The notes under the pieces: model-generated
What the model was told of the DNA's origin: nothing
Database searches by the model: none
The model's input: only the letters and a program-made list of their open reading frames with translations
Assembly: GCA_964503595.1 (NCBI GenBank)
Contig: CAZDAM010000013.1
Coordinates: 1-46,283, forward strand
Reading direction: 5' to 3'
Origin: CAZDAM01 sp964503595
GTDB lineage: Bacteria > Muiribacteriota > UBA6191
Length of the DNA: 46,283 bases
In this document: positions 24,607 to 32,436 of the stretch, in pieces
How the letters are laid out: each line of letters begins with the position of its first letter
Numbering within the stretch: the stretch's first letter is position 1
Position numbers and translations under genes: made by a program

Positions 24607-24786
24607 TTAAACATCTTGAACATCCAGAAGATGATGAACCTTATCAATCATCCCCCGGATTTCGGGCTTGTCGTCCACGATCTTTGTATCGTCGCGACCC
24701 TTGAGACCCAGGGCCTCAACATTGGCTCTTTGACGTTGAGTCGAACCAATCAAACTGCGCTTCAGAGTCAGTTTCAATTGAGCCAT
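24607..24786 (-). CDS. rpmD: 50S ribosomal protein L30
   Basis: 59 aa read by hand on the minus strand: starts MAQLKLTLKRSLIGS, continues through VEALGLKG and ends HHLLDVQDV, stop TAA. This is the bacterial short L30, with the conserved KSLIG-like and ALGL blocks and the V-x-H-L end. It follows rpsE by 10 bp, with GAGGA upstream of the ATG, in the normal rpsE-rpmD-rplO order. Confidence 0.93.
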   Translation of the reverse strand: MAQLKLTLKRSLIGSTQRQRANVEALGLKGRDDTKIVDDKPEIRGMIDKVHHLLDVQDV

Positions 24787-24796
24787 GTTTTCCTCC

Positions 24797-25444
24797 TCAG
24801 GCCTTGTAGAGCTTACTTACAGAGCGACCGCGAACCCTAGCAATCTGCTCGGGAGTTTTCAGCTGCTGCAAAGCAGACATGGTCGCACGCAAAACATTGA
24901 CAGGATTATTAGAGCCAGTGGACTTGGAAAGAATGTTTTTCACCCCGGCAGCCTCAACGACCGCACGTACAGCGCCACCGGCAATGACTCCCGTACCCGC
25001 AGAAGCAGGCTTGAGCAATACTTTACCAGCACCGAATTTGGCTTTAACCTCAAACGGAATTGTACCCCCTTCACTCAGAACAGTCTGAATCATACGCTTT
25101 TTGGCAGATTCAAAACTTTTCTGAATGGCCTGAGGAACTTCGTTTGCCTTGCCAAGACCCACTCCAACACGTCCCTTGCCATCCCCAACTACAGAAATCA
25201 CCGAGAAACTGAAGCGACGGCCACCTTTGACCACTTTGGCCACACGGGAAATCCTTACCACGGTTTCAATGAACTCTTCTTCGGAAGCCGCTTCACGCTG
25301 GCGAAAACCCTTGAAATCTTTTTCGTCTGGTTGTTTTTCCAGATTCAAATCCATTTTTTCCAGTTCACTGGAAGCTTCAACAGTCTCATCCAAGACTACG
25401 GTTTCGCTTTCCACTTCCGGAGCTTTGATATCTTCTTTCGTCAT
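24797..25444 (-). CDS. rpsE: 30S ribosomal protein S5, with acidic N-terminal extension
   Basis: 215 aa from ATG 25444 (GGAG five bases upstream); in-frame sequence further upstream overlaps rplR and is excluded. The S5 core begins around residue 58 (EEFIETVVRISRVAKVVKGGRRFSFS), with GVGLGKANEVPQAIQKSFE and the C-terminal AAGVKNILSKSTGSNNPVNVLRAT. S5 helps decoding fidelity and mRNA unwinding at the entry channel. About 50 N-terminal residues are rich in Glu/Asp (APEVESETVVLDETVEASSELEK), unlike compact S5 proteins of about 165 aa. Confidence 0.96.
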   Translation of the reverse strand: MTKEDIKAPEVESETVVLDETVEASSELEKMDLNLEKQPDEKDFKGFRQREAASEEEFIETVVRISRVAKVVKGGRRFSFSVISVVGDGKGRVGVGLGKANEVPQAIQKSFESAKKRMIQTVLSEGGTIPFEVKAKFGAGKVLLKPASAGTGVIAGGAVRAVVEAAGVKNILSKSTGSNNPVNVLRATMSALQQLKTPEQIARVRGRSVSKLYKA

Positions 25445-25457
25445 AACTACTCCAATA

Positions 25458-25826
25458 TTAAGCCAGGAGGTTTTCGGCACGAACCGCTTCAGCAATGGCT
25501 TTCACAATCCCATGATAGCGATATCCATTACGATCAAACACAACCTGCCCGATGGACTTGTCCTTGCAACGCTGGGAAATCAGCTTCCCGACAGCTTCCG
25601 CCAATTCCAGGCGAGTTCTACCTTCAGAAGCACCACGGATTTCAGGGCTCAGAGTACTGGCACCCACGATGGTGCGACTAGCCGCATCATCGATAACCTG
25701 AGCATAAAGGTGCCGGGCGCTCTTAAAAACAACCAGACGTGGCTTCTCCGCAGTACCAGAAACTACTTTGCGCACACGACTGTGCCGAATCTGACGGCGC
25801 TCTTTACGATTTTTGATGTCACTCAT
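25458..25826 (-). CDS. rplR: 50S ribosomal protein L18
   Basis: 122 aa. Conserved KNRKERRQIRHSRVRKVVSGTAEKPRLVVFKS, then HLYAQVIDD and FDRNGYRYHGIVKAIAEAVRAENL. L18 binds 5S rRNA together with L5 and L25 in the central protuberance. It is 11 bp after rplF in the spc cluster. Confidence 0.97.
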   Translation of the reverse strand: MSDIKNRKERRQIRHSRVRKVVSGTAEKPRLVVFKSARHLYAQVIDDAASRTIVGASTLSPEIRGASEGRTRLELAEAVGKLISQRCKDKSIGQVVFDRNGYRYHGIVKAIAEAVRAENLLA

Positions 25827-25837
25827 GGCGTCCCCTG

Positions 25838-26401
25838 TTATTTCCGTCCGGCTTTCTTGCCGGCTTTCAGGCGTACAATCTGGCCCGCATAGCGAATACC
25901 TTTGCCCTTATAAGGCTCAACAGGGCGTTGACGGACCACATCTGAAGTAAACTGACCTAAAACCTGCTTATCAATGCAACGCAGAACAATTTCATCCTGC
26001 TTTTTATTGACTTCGGCGGTGACTCCGGCTGGGAATGGCATCAAAACCTCATGGCTCTTGCCAACCTCCAGTTTCAGGGAGTTGCCAACCACACTGGCAC
26101 GATAACCTACACCAACCAGGTTCAGTTTCCTCTCGTAACCCTCGGAAACACCGATAACCATATTCTGAACCAGAGCACGGCTTAGACCATGCAATGCACG
26201 GATTGTTCTGTGCTCGGATTCCACCCCCAGAACAACCTGCTGATCTTGAACAGCTACGCTGACACTGGGATGAATTTGTGTGGAAAGCTCGCCGAGCTTT
26301 CCTTTTACGGTAACAGTCTGACCTTCAACATCAGCTGTCACACCGGAAGGCAGCTGCACTGGGAGCCTTCCGATTCTGCTTGTGCGCATGCTCGTTTCCA
26401 T
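25838..26401 (-). CDS. rplF: 50S ribosomal protein L6
   Basis: 187 aa. Two-domain L6: SRIGRLPVQLPSGV at the start, YERKLNLVGVGYRA in the middle, and VRQRPVEPYKGKGIRYAGQIVRLKAGKKAGRK at the end, the last being the sarcin-ricin-loop binding region. ATG at 26401 has GGAGG four bases upstream. Required late in 50S assembly. Confidence 0.96.
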   Translation of the reverse strand: METSMRTSRIGRLPVQLPSGVTADVEGQTVTVKGKLGELSTQIHPSVSVAVQDQQVVLGVESEHRTIRALHGLSRALVQNMVIGVSEGYERKLNLVGVGYRASVVGNSLKLEVGKSHEVLMPFPAGVTAEVNKKQDEIVLRCIDKQVLGQFTSDVVRQRPVEPYKGKGIRYAGQIVRLKAGKKAGRK

Positions 26402-26409
26402 GCCGCCTC

Positions 26410-26802
26410 CTACCAGATGCTTAAGAGAACTTCGCCACCGATACCAAGCTCTCGAGCTTTCTTACCGGGCATAATCCCCTGAGGAGTGGATACGACAGCA
26501 ATTCCCAAACCACCGAGCACGCGAGGCAATTCCGTTTTCTTGGAATATACTCTCAGGCCAGGTTTGGAAACCCGCTTCAGACCATTGATGGCGCGAAGCT
26601 TGCCCTCGTATTTCAGTTTAATGACCAAGCTGGTGCGAGCTCCGTCAGTACCTTCTTCTACACCAGCGATAAAACCCTCATCCAGCAACACTTTAGCAAT
26701 ACTCTGCTTGGTTTTGGAGAAAGGAATTTCAACCACTTTATGAAATTTTGAATTTGCGTTGCGAATGCGGGTGAGCATGTCCGCAATAGGATCTGTCATC
26801 AT
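26410..26802 (-). CDS. rpsH: 30S ribosomal protein S8
   Basis: 130 aa. TDPIADMLTRIRNANSKFHKVVEIPFSKTK and the C-terminal GGLGIAVVSTPQGIMPGKKARELGIGGEVL are characteristic. S8 binds the central domain of 16S rRNA and in E. coli represses the spc operon at the rplE region. Two adjacent ATG codons exist; the first has AGGAG seven bases upstream and is preferred. Confidence 0.97.
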   Translation of the reverse strand: MMTDPIADMLTRIRNANSKFHKVVEIPFSKTKQSIAKVLLDEGFIAGVEEGTDGARTSLVIKLKYEGKLRAINGLKRVSKPGLRVYSKKTELPRVLGGLGIAVVSTPQGIMPGKKARELGIGGEVLLSIW

Positions 26803-26815
26803 CTTGGGACTCCTC

Positions 26816-27001
26816 TCACCAGCTCGATTTCAGAACGCCAGGAATCATCAGATTTCCTGCCAGCTCCCTGAAACAAATTCTGCACATATCAAAATCACGC
26901 ATATAGCCACGTGGACGACCGCAAACACCGCACCGATTGTAAGCACGGGTGGAATACCTTGGCTTGCGCTTCTGTTTGGCAACCATTGATTTTTTTGCCA
27001 T
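26816..27001 (-). CDS. rpsN: 30S ribosomal protein S14, type Z
   Basis: 61 aa short zinc-binding S14. C24, C27, C40 and C43 form the CxxC...CxxC site; NRCGVCGRPRGY and CRICFRELA are conserved. Proteobacterial S14 is usually the longer cysteine-free type, so this points away from typical enterobacteria. The ATG overlaps the rplE stop (TGATG). Confidence 0.97.
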   Translation of the reverse strand: MAKKSMVAKQKRKPRYSTRAYNRCGVCGRPRGYMRDFDMCRICFRELAGNLMIPGVLKSSW

Positions 27002-27555
27002 CAGCTGCTCCTTGCCCTAACAAACGGCATCCCAAGACCTTCAAGAAGAGCCAGAGACTCTTCATTGGTCTTTGCCGAAGTTACGAATGTAATGTTCATG
27101 CCGCGAACTTTTTCCAGATCATCATAATTGAGCTCCGGGAAAATCAGTTGCTCACGAACGCCGAGGTTATAATTGCCGCGACCATCAAATTTCTTGCGGG
27201 ACAGACCCTGGAAGTCACGAACACGTGGAAGGCTCGCATGAATCAGTTTCGACATGAACTGATACATCAGCTCTCCGCGCAAAGTCACTTTGACCCCAAT
27301 GGGCATTCCTTCGCGGATTTTAAAGTTTGAAAGAGACTTCCGGGCATTGGTGATCACAGGTTTCTGACCGGTAACAATCTGCAATTCCTTGGCAGAAGCC
27401 TCTACCAATTTGCGATTGTCCCGGGCATCTCCTACCCCGATGTTGACGACGATTTTTTCCAGCTTGGGAACCTGCATTTTGTTCTTGTAGCTGAACTTCT
27501 CCATCAGGCCGGACACGACTTCCTCACGATATTTGTTTAACAATTCGGACGCCAT
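27001..27555 (-). CDS. rplE: 50S ribosomal protein L5
   Basis: 184 aa from ATG 27555, which has AGGAG seven bases upstream and gives the usual L5 start (LLNKYREEVV). Sequence upstream in frame belongs to rplX. Conserved KLEKIVVNIGVGDARDN, KPVITNARKSLSNFKIREGMPIG and DLEKVRGMNITFVTSAKT. L5 binds 5S rRNA and contacts P-site tRNA and S13. Confidence 0.97.
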   Translation of the reverse strand: MASELLNKYREEVVSGLMEKFSYKNKMQVPKLEKIVVNIGVGDARDNRKLVEASAKELQIVTGQKPVITNARKSLSNFKIREGMPIGVKVTLRGELMYQFMSKLIHASLPRVRDFQGLSRKKFDGRGNYNLGVREQLIFPELNYDDLEKVRGMNITFVTSAKTNEESLALLEGLGMPFVRARSS

Positions 27556-27559
27556 GACC

Positions 27560-27889
27560 TTACTCCTTATCGAGCTGCTCGCCAGAGGCTTTGGCAACTC
27601 GCACCTTGGTTCCGTCTTCCAGAAGCCTGAAGCTTACGCGAGTTGGTTTGTCAGTCTTGGGATCGACAACCATCACGTTGCTCACATGGATTCCGGCTTC
27701 TCTTTCATCAATCTGACCAGGCTGACTGTCGCGGCGCTTCACGTGCTTTTTAACCACGTTCAGGCGCTCTACGTATACACGATCCTTGGCCTTATCAACT
27801 CTTAGAATCTTGCCGCGCTTGCCTTTTTCTTTTCCGGCAATCACTTCAACAAGATCTCCTGTCTTAACTCTGTACTTGGCGTGTTTCAT
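27560..27889 (-). CDS. rplX: 50S ribosomal protein L24
   Basis: 109 aa. KOW motif near the N-terminus (KTGDLVEVIAGKEKGKRGKIL), then KKHVKRRDSQPGQIDEREAGIHVSNVMVVDP. L24 starts 50S assembly at the 5' end of 23S rRNA and lies at the tunnel exit. Standard rplN-rplX-rplE order, 8 bp after rplN. Confidence 0.97.
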   Translation of the reverse strand: MKHAKYRVKTGDLVEVIAGKEKGKRGKILRVDKAKDRVYVERLNVVKKHVKRRDSQPGQIDEREAGIHVSNVMVVDPKTDKPTRVSFRLLEDGTKVRVAKASGEQLDKE

Positions 27890-27897
27890 GGGTACCC

Positions 27898-28266
27898 CTA
27901 CAGTACTTCTGGAGCCAGAGAAACAATTTTCATGAAGTTTCTGGCTCTCAATTCACGGGCTACGGGTCCAAACACGCGGGTTCCGCGAGGGTTGTTGTTT
28001 TTGTCAATAATGACAGCAGCGTTGTCGTCAAAACAGATTTCGCTGCCGTCGGCACGCTTGATCTGCTTCTTTGTGCGAACAATCACTGCTCGAACAACAT
28101 CTTTCTTTTTGACCGTTCCGTTGGGAATCGCGCTCTTCACAGCCGCGACCACAACATCTCCGACCCGGGCGTAACGGCGCTTGGAGCCACCCAGCACCTT
28201 GAAACACATAATCTCTTTGGCGCCGCTGTTGTCAGCAACTCTTAGACGTGTGTATTCCTGGATCAT
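27898..28266 (-). CDS. rplN: 50S ribosomal protein L14
   Basis: 122 aa, normal length. MIQEYTRLRVADNSGAKEIMCFKVLGGSKRRYARVGD and FDDNAAVIIDKNNNPRGTRVFGPVARELR are highly conserved. L14 lies at the subunit interface (bridge B5/B8). It overlaps rpsQ by 4 bp. Confidence 0.97.
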   Translation of the reverse strand: MIQEYTRLRVADNSGAKEIMCFKVLGGSKRRYARVGDVVVAAVKSAIPNGTVKKKDVVRAVIVRTKKQIKRADGSEICFDDNAAVIIDKNNNPRGTRVFGPVARELRARNFMKIVSLAPEVL

Positions 28267-28544
28267 CCTGCCACCTCTTCAGCACGTGCGCGTTCAGCAA
28301 TGCGCACCAAAGCGTGGCGCTTGGTCTTAGAAAGAGGACGGGTTTCCACCACGTAGACCTTGTCCCCAACCTGGGCTTCATCTTTTTCGTCATGGAAAAC
28401 GATATACTTGGTATGCTTCACATACTTGTTGTACAGCTTGTGCTTTTGCAGCGTTTCCACTCTGATTTTGCCCGTTTTCAGTGTGTTCTTGGCGCTTACA
28501 ACGCCAAGGATCAACTTTCTTGACTTGCGATGTGTTGTTTCCAT
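28263..28544 (-). CDS. rpsQ: 30S ribosomal protein S17
   Basis: 93 aa from ATG 28544, with GAGG six bases upstream; a GTG at 28556 would consume that ribosome-binding site and is less likely. Conserved RKLILGVVSAKNTLKTGKIRVETLQKHKLYNKYV, then HDEKDEAQVGDKVYVVETRPLSKTKRH. S17 is a primary 16S rRNA-binding protein in the body of the 30S subunit. Confidence 0.96.
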   Translation of the reverse strand: METTHRKSRKLILGVVSAKNTLKTGKIRVETLQKHKLYNKYVKHTKYIVFHDEKDEAQVGDKVYVVETRPLSKTKRHALVRIAERARAEEVAG

Positions 28545-28552
28545 TGCCTGCC

Positions 28553-28753
28553 TCACTCAGCCTTAGCGGATTCTTGCTCGTTAATGACCGTCAAGATCCG
28601 AGCGATATCCTTACGGGCCTCCTTAACGGCGGCCTTGTTTGTTAGCTGCCCGGTGGCCATCTGGAAGCGCAAATCAAAGAGTGTCCTGCGTTGCTCGCTA
28701 AGCTTTGCTCGCAGGTCATCAAGATTCAGTTCTTTAAGTTCCGAAGCTTTCAT
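28553..28753 (-). CDS. rpmC: 50S ribosomal protein L29
   Basis: 66 aa two-helix protein: MKASELKELNLDDLRAKLSEQRRTLFDLRFQMATGQL, then KEARKDIARILTVINEQE. L29 sits at the polypeptide exit and contributes to trigger factor and SRP docking. It overlaps rplP by 4 bp. Confidence 0.97.
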   Translation of the reverse strand: MKASELKELNLDDLRAKLSEQRRTLFDLRFQMATGQLTNKAAVKEARKDIARILTVINEQESAKAE

Positions 28754-29181
28754 TGTACCTTCTCACCACCTACGTCCTGCCTGGCAACCACCCGGGTCTG
28801 ACAGGGCAGCTTATACGAAGCCAATCTCAAGGCTTCTTTTGCCTCTTCAGCCTCAACACCACCAACCTCAAAGATTACGCGACCCGGCTTGATAACAGCC
28901 ACCCACGAATCCGGAGAGCCCTTACCTTTACCCATGCGGGTTTCGGCTGGCTTCTTAGTGATCTGAAGCTGAGGAAAAATGCGGATCCAGAGCTTGCCGC
29001 CACGCTTCAATTTGCGGTTGATCGTTACGCGGCAGGACTCGATCTGCTGGTTCGTCATCCAGAAAGACTGAGTCGATTGAAGACCGAACTCTCCGAACGC
29101 AACGTAATTACCCTTCTGGGCCTTGCCGTTGATCTTCCCTTTATGCGGCTTGCGGTATTTTGCCTTTTTGGGGATCAGCAT
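28750..29181 (-). CDS. rplP: 50S ribosomal protein L16
   Basis: 143 aa. MLIPKKAKYRKPHKGKINGKAQKGN, then RKLKRGGKLWIRIFPQLQITKKPAETRMGKGKG and AVIKPGRVIFEVGGVEAEEAKEALRLASYKLP. L16 helps position A-site tRNA at the peptidyl transferase centre. GGAGGAG lies five bases before the ATG. It follows an 82 bp gap with a promoter and hairpin, so it probably heads a second transcript in the S10 block. Confidence 0.97.
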   Translation of the reverse strand: MLIPKKAKYRKPHKGKINGKAQKGNYVAFGEFGLQSTQSFWMTNQQIESCRVTINRKLKRGGKLWIRIFPQLQITKKPAETRMGKGKGSPDSWVAVIKPGRVIFEVGGVEAEEAKEALRLASYKLPCQTRVVARQDVGGEKVQ

Positions 29182-29203
29182 AACTCCTCCATACTGTGAA
29201 AAT

Positions 29204-29220
29204 CCCTCTCATCGAGAGGG
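29204..29220 (-). other. Stem-loop at the start of the rplP leader
   Basis: Perfect 7 bp stem CCCTCTC / GAGAGGG with a 3-base loop. On the minus strand it is followed by ATTTTC. It begins at about the first or second base of the transcript predicted from the promoter at 29229-29257. It could shield the mRNA 5' end or act as a weak terminator for read-through from rpsC. Confidence 0.55.
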
Positions 29221-29228
29221 AAGACGCG

Positions 29229-29257
29229 ATTATAACTATGCAACAGCCAAATGTAAA
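29229..29257 (-). promoter_or_regulatory. Internal promoter upstream of rplP
   Basis: On the minus strand TTTACA (29252-29257; 5/6 to consensus), exactly 17 bp, then perfect TATAAT (29229-29234). Predicted start near 29222. It lies between the rpsC stop and rplP. Confidence 0.78.
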
Positions 29258-29263
29258 GTCTTA

Positions 29264-29974
29264 TTATTGAGACTTACGCTGATTACGTCCACCAGCCGGT
29301 TTGCGAGCTGGTTTTTCCGCTTCAGGTTGTGGCTGAGCCCCACGATCAAAGACATCACCTTTATAAACCCAGACTTTGACACCACTGGTGCCGAACGTCG
29401 TAAATGCACGAGACTGGGAATACTCGATATTGGCCCTGAGTGTATGCAGAGGAACACGTCCCTCCATATACTGCTCGGTTCTGGCCATATCAGCTCCACC
29501 CAGACGACCGGACACCTGGATTCTGATACCTTTGGAACCAATTCTGCGAGCCCTGGAAATAGCCTGCTTCATACACTTGCGGAACGAAACACGCTTCTCC
29601 AGCTGGAATGCCACATTGTCAGCAATAAGCTGGGCATTGTTAGCGAAATCCTTGACTTCACGAATATTGATCAGAACGGATTGCTGGACAACTCCCTCGA
29701 GTTCCCGGCGCAGCTTCTCAATTTCAGTACCCGCACGACCAATGATCATACCAGGACGGGCTGTGTGAATCGTCAGCTTGACCGACTTGTCGGACTTGCG
29801 GTCGATTTCCACATGAGAAACACCGTTCTTGTGAAACTTCTTTTCGATGAATTTACGGAGCTTCAGGTCGGAATGCAGCATTTCACAGAAACCCTGCCCT
29901 TCACCAAACCAGGTCGAAAGCCAGGTTTTGGTAATACCGCCCCTTAGTCCGTTTGGATTGACTTTCTGACCCAT
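29264..29974 (-). CDS. rpsC: 30S ribosomal protein S3
   Basis: 236 aa. GQKVNPNGLRGGITKTWLSTWF at the start, the KH domain with IHTARPGMIIGRAGTEIEKL, and the C-terminal IRIQVSGRLGGADMARTE and VKVWVYKGDVF. S3 lines the mRNA entry channel and has helicase activity with S4 and S5. The tail (about 215-236) is Pro/Lys/Arg-rich. It starts 1 bp after rplV. Confidence 0.97.
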   Translation of the reverse strand: MGQKVNPNGLRGGITKTWLSTWFGEGQGFCEMLHSDLKLRKFIEKKFHKNGVSHVEIDRKSDKSVKLTIHTARPGMIIGRAGTEIEKLRRELEGVVQQSVLINIREVKDFANNAQLIADNVAFQLEKRVSFRKCMKQAISRARRIGSKGIRIQVSGRLGGADMARTEQYMEGRVPLHTLRANIEYSQSRAFTTFGTSGVKVWVYKGDVFDRGAQPQPEAEKPARKPAGGRNQRKSQ

Positions 29975-29975
29975 A

Positions 29976-30317
29976 TTAGACTCCTGCCTTATCCGAAAGA
30001 ACTACTGTTGCGTGACTCGAACGCTTGCTCATGCGATCCGCGCGACCGCGGGCACGTGGAAGTACACGCTTCAGAGTTACGCCTTCATTGACATAAATCG
30101 TTTTAACAATGAGGTTACGCCCATCGGAATCGTGGTTATTCACAGCATTGGCCTTGGCCGACTGCAATAACTTGCGAACTTCCTCAGAACCCGCTTTACG
30201 GGTAAAGGACAGTTCTGCAATTGCCTGATCCACCAGCTTGCCGCGAACCAAATCCGCAACCAGCCGCAATTTGCGTGGCGCAATCCTTAAATTTCTCAGA
30301 TGTGCCTTGCTTTCCAT
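29976..30317 (-). CDS. rplV: 50S ribosomal protein L22
   Basis: 113 aa. AHLRNLRIAPRKLRLVADLVRGK at the start and the long beta-hairpin LKRVLPRARGRADRMSKRSSHATVVLSD, which reaches into the exit tunnel where macrolide-resistance changes can arise. Standard position between rpsS and rpsC. Confidence 0.97.
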   Translation of the reverse strand: MESKAHLRNLRIAPRKLRLVADLVRGKLVDQAIAELSFTRKAGSEEVRKLLQSAKANAVNNHDSDGRNLIVKTIYVNEGVTLKRVLPRARGRADRMSKRSSHATVVLSDKAGV

Positions 30318-30328
30318 GATTGACCTTC

Positions 30329-30613
30329 TTACTTCAGAGTAATCTTGCGCTCAGTAAAGCCCTGATGACCCTTGTAAGTACGGGTCGGAGCAAATTCACC
30401 CAGTTTGTGGCCCACCATGTTCTCGCTGACAAATACAGGAACATGCTTGCGTCCGTTATGGACAGCAAAGGTGATTCCTACAAAATCAGGAGTGATTGTA
30501 CTGCGGCGGGACCAGGTTTTAATGATGGGTTTGCGGTCCATACCCCGGGCGTCCAAAACTTTCTTTTCAAGATGGGCGTCCACGAAGGGACCTTTATGAA
30601 TGGAACGTGCCAT
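30329..30613 (-). CDS. rpsS: 30S ribosomal protein S19
   Basis: 94 aa. ARSIHKGPFVDAHLEKKVLD, IKTWSRRSTITPDFVGITFAVHNGRKHVPVFVSENMVGHKLGEFAPTRTY: the full S19 pattern. S19 lies in the 30S head and forms a complex with S13. AGGAAGGA precedes the start. Confidence 0.97.
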   Translation of the reverse strand: MARSIHKGPFVDAHLEKKVLDARGMDRKPIIKTWSRRSTITPDFVGITFAVHNGRKHVPVFVSENMVGHKLGEFAPTRTYKGHQGFTERKITLK

Positions 30614-30626
30614 GTTTCATTCCTTC

Positions 30627-31460
30627 CTATTTCTTCTTCTTGCGAGAAATGATGAATTTGGATGAATACTTACCAGGGCGACGGGTTTTGAATCCGCGAC
30701 AAGGCTTACCCCAAGGAGACACCGGATGATGTCCGGACTTGGAACGACCTTCACCACCACCATGTGGGTGATCTTTCGGATTCATCGCCATACCACGGGT
30801 CTGAGGACGAATCCCCAGCCAGCGGCTGCGACCGGCTTTACCAACCACGATTTTCTCATGGTCCTGATTGGACAGGTTCCCCAGAGTTGCAAAGCAGGTC
30901 TTGTGGACCTTGCGCATTTCTCCGGAAGGAAGCCTGATTACGGCATAGTCCCCATCAATAGCCATCAACTGAGCCGAAGTTCCAGCGGAGCGTACCAGCT
31001 GGCCGCCCTTGCCTGGCTTCAGTTCAATGTTATGAACCCAGGAACCTACAGGAAGCTGATCCAGTGGCATAGCATTCCCTGGACGAACTTCAACGTCAGC
31101 AAGGCCAGCCATCAGGGTATCTCCCTCCTGAACTCCCTGAGGAGCCAGGATGTAGCGCTTCTCTCCATCTGCATATTGCAGAAGGGCAATGAAGGCACTG
31201 CGATTCGGATCGTATTCTACCGATTTTACGACTGCACTGATTCCATGCTTGTTGCGTTTGAAATCAATAATGCGATAACGACGCTTGTGCCCACCACCAC
31301 GGTGGCGGGAAGTAATAATTCCACGAAAGTTGCGTCCCCCGCTCTTTTTCAGGGGAGCCAGCAAGCTTTTCTCGGGTTCTACTTTGCTCAGACCTTCCTG
31401 GCTTTTCACTGTCATGAAGCGACGAGCCGGAGTGAGCGGACGAAAAGATTTAACTGCCAT
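30627..31460 (-). CDS. rplB: 50S ribosomal protein L2
   Basis: 277 aa, normal length. KSFRPLTPARRFMTV at the start, GRNFRGIITSRHRGGGHKRRYRIIDF, then RGMAMNPKDHPHGGGEGRSKSGHHPVSPWG with the conserved histidine of the peptidyl-transferase-linked loop. One of the most conserved 23S rRNA-binding proteins, needed for subunit joining. Confidence 0.98.
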   Translation of the reverse strand: MAVKSFRPLTPARRFMTVKSQEGLSKVEPEKSLLAPLKKSGGRNFRGIITSRHRGGGHKRRYRIIDFKRNKHGISAVVKSVEYDPNRSAFIALLQYADGEKRYILAPQGVQEGDTLMAGLADVEVRPGNAMPLDQLPVGSWVHNIELKPGKGGQLVRSAGTSAQLMAIDGDYAVIRLPSGEMRKVHKTCFATLGNLSNQDHEKIVVGKAGRSRWLGIRPQTRGMAMNPKDHPHGGGEGRSKSGHHPVSPWGKPCRGFKTRRPGKYSSKFIISRKKKK

Positions 31461-31475
31461 TTGCTCTCACCTGCC

Positions 31476-31766
31476 TTAGGCTTTTTCGAAGAAATCCAGT
31501 GACTGACCTTCAGCCAGAGTCACAACAGCTTTCTTCCAGTCGGGGCGCTGGTGATCAAAGCGTCCAAAACGCTTTTTCTTACCCTTCACCGTCGAAACAT
31601 TCACATCCACGACCTTAACGTTGAACAGCTCTTCCACGGCCTGGCGAATCATCACCTTGTTGGCTCTTGGATGAACGGCAAAACGAAATTTGTTCAAACT
31701 GCTCTCCACATAGCTTTTCTCTGACATCAGAGGGCGGAGCAGTACATCTGTGGCTGCAATCTTCAC
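31476..31766 (-). CDS. rplW: 50S ribosomal protein L23
   Basis: 96 aa. VLLRPLMSEKSY at the start, then FRFAVHPRANKVMIRQAVEELFNVKVVDVNVSTVKGKKKRFGR. L23 is the tunnel-exit protein that docks trigger factor and SRP. It overlaps rplD by 4 bp. Confidence 0.97.
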   Translation of the reverse strand: MKIAATDVLLRPLMSEKSYVESSLNKFRFAVHPRANKVMIRQAVEELFNVKVVDVNVSTVKGKKKRFGRFDHQRPDWKKAVVTLAEGQSLDFFEKA

Positions 31767-32425
31767 AGGACTACCTCCTTGAGCATGGGCAGAGCACTTT
31801 CCAGAATCACGACTTTATGGTGATTCAGAAGATCGTGCGGATTCAGATTACGATAAATCAGAGTCTTAACTCCGTACAGGTTGCGGGTTGCCAGCTCAAG
31901 GGAGCTTCCCACTGGAGCCTTTACACCTGCAGACACAAAGCCGGCAGATTCACGAGCAGCCTGTACAAACAGAACCTTCGCGGCACCCAGATTACTGACA
32001 ATTGCCTTGGCTTCCTTGGTCTTGGAGATACTGCCCTGAATATCTTCCATAATCACAAGTCCACCACCACGAACCTTGTCGGTCAGGATGGAGCGCAGAG
32101 CCAGGCGACGGGCCTTCTTTGGCATGCGCTTGGTGTGATTCTGCCCTTTAGGACCCTGGGACACACCTCCACCTACCCAGTGAGAGGCACGAATCGAACC
32201 CTGACGAGCACGACCTGTACCTTTCTGCTTCCAGGGCTTACGGCCACCACCGCGAACTTCTGCGCGGGTCTTGGTCACCGGATTTGCCATACGGCGATTT
32301 GCCAGCTGGAGCAACAGCAGTTCTTTGACTGCTGCATGATTTACTTCCACATCAAAGATTTCCGGATCGAGCTGAGCCTTACCGATTTCCTTGCCTGTCT
32401 GATCATATTTCAATACTTCTACCAT
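31763..32425 (-). CDS. rplD: 50S ribosomal protein L4
   Basis: 220 aa from ATG 32425 (GGTGG four bases upstream), starting MVEVLKYDQTGKE as is typical. An ATG six codons earlier overlaps the rplC stop and has no ribosome-binding site. The tunnel loop GGGRKPWKQKGTGRARQGSIRASHWVGGGVSQGPK is conserved. L4 binds 23S rRNA and in E. coli represses the S10 operon; no equivalent leader is proven here. Confidence 0.95.
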   Translation of the reverse strand: MVEVLKYDQTGKEIGKAQLDPEIFDVEVNHAAVKELLLLQLANRRMANPVTKTRAEVRGGGRKPWKQKGTGRARQGSIRASHWVGGGVSQGPKGQNHTKRMPKKARRLALRSILTDKVRGGGLVIMEDIQGSISKTKEAKAIVSNLGAAKVLFVQAARESAGFVSAGVKAPVGSSLELATRNLYGVKTLIYRNLNPHDLLNHHKVVILESALPMLKEVVL

Positions 32426-32436
32426 GGTGCCACCGC

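Noticed and set aside
24616..24840. Plus-strand 74-codon frame between rplO and rpsE
   Set aside because: The minus strand here encodes L30 (rpmD), which matches family and gene order.
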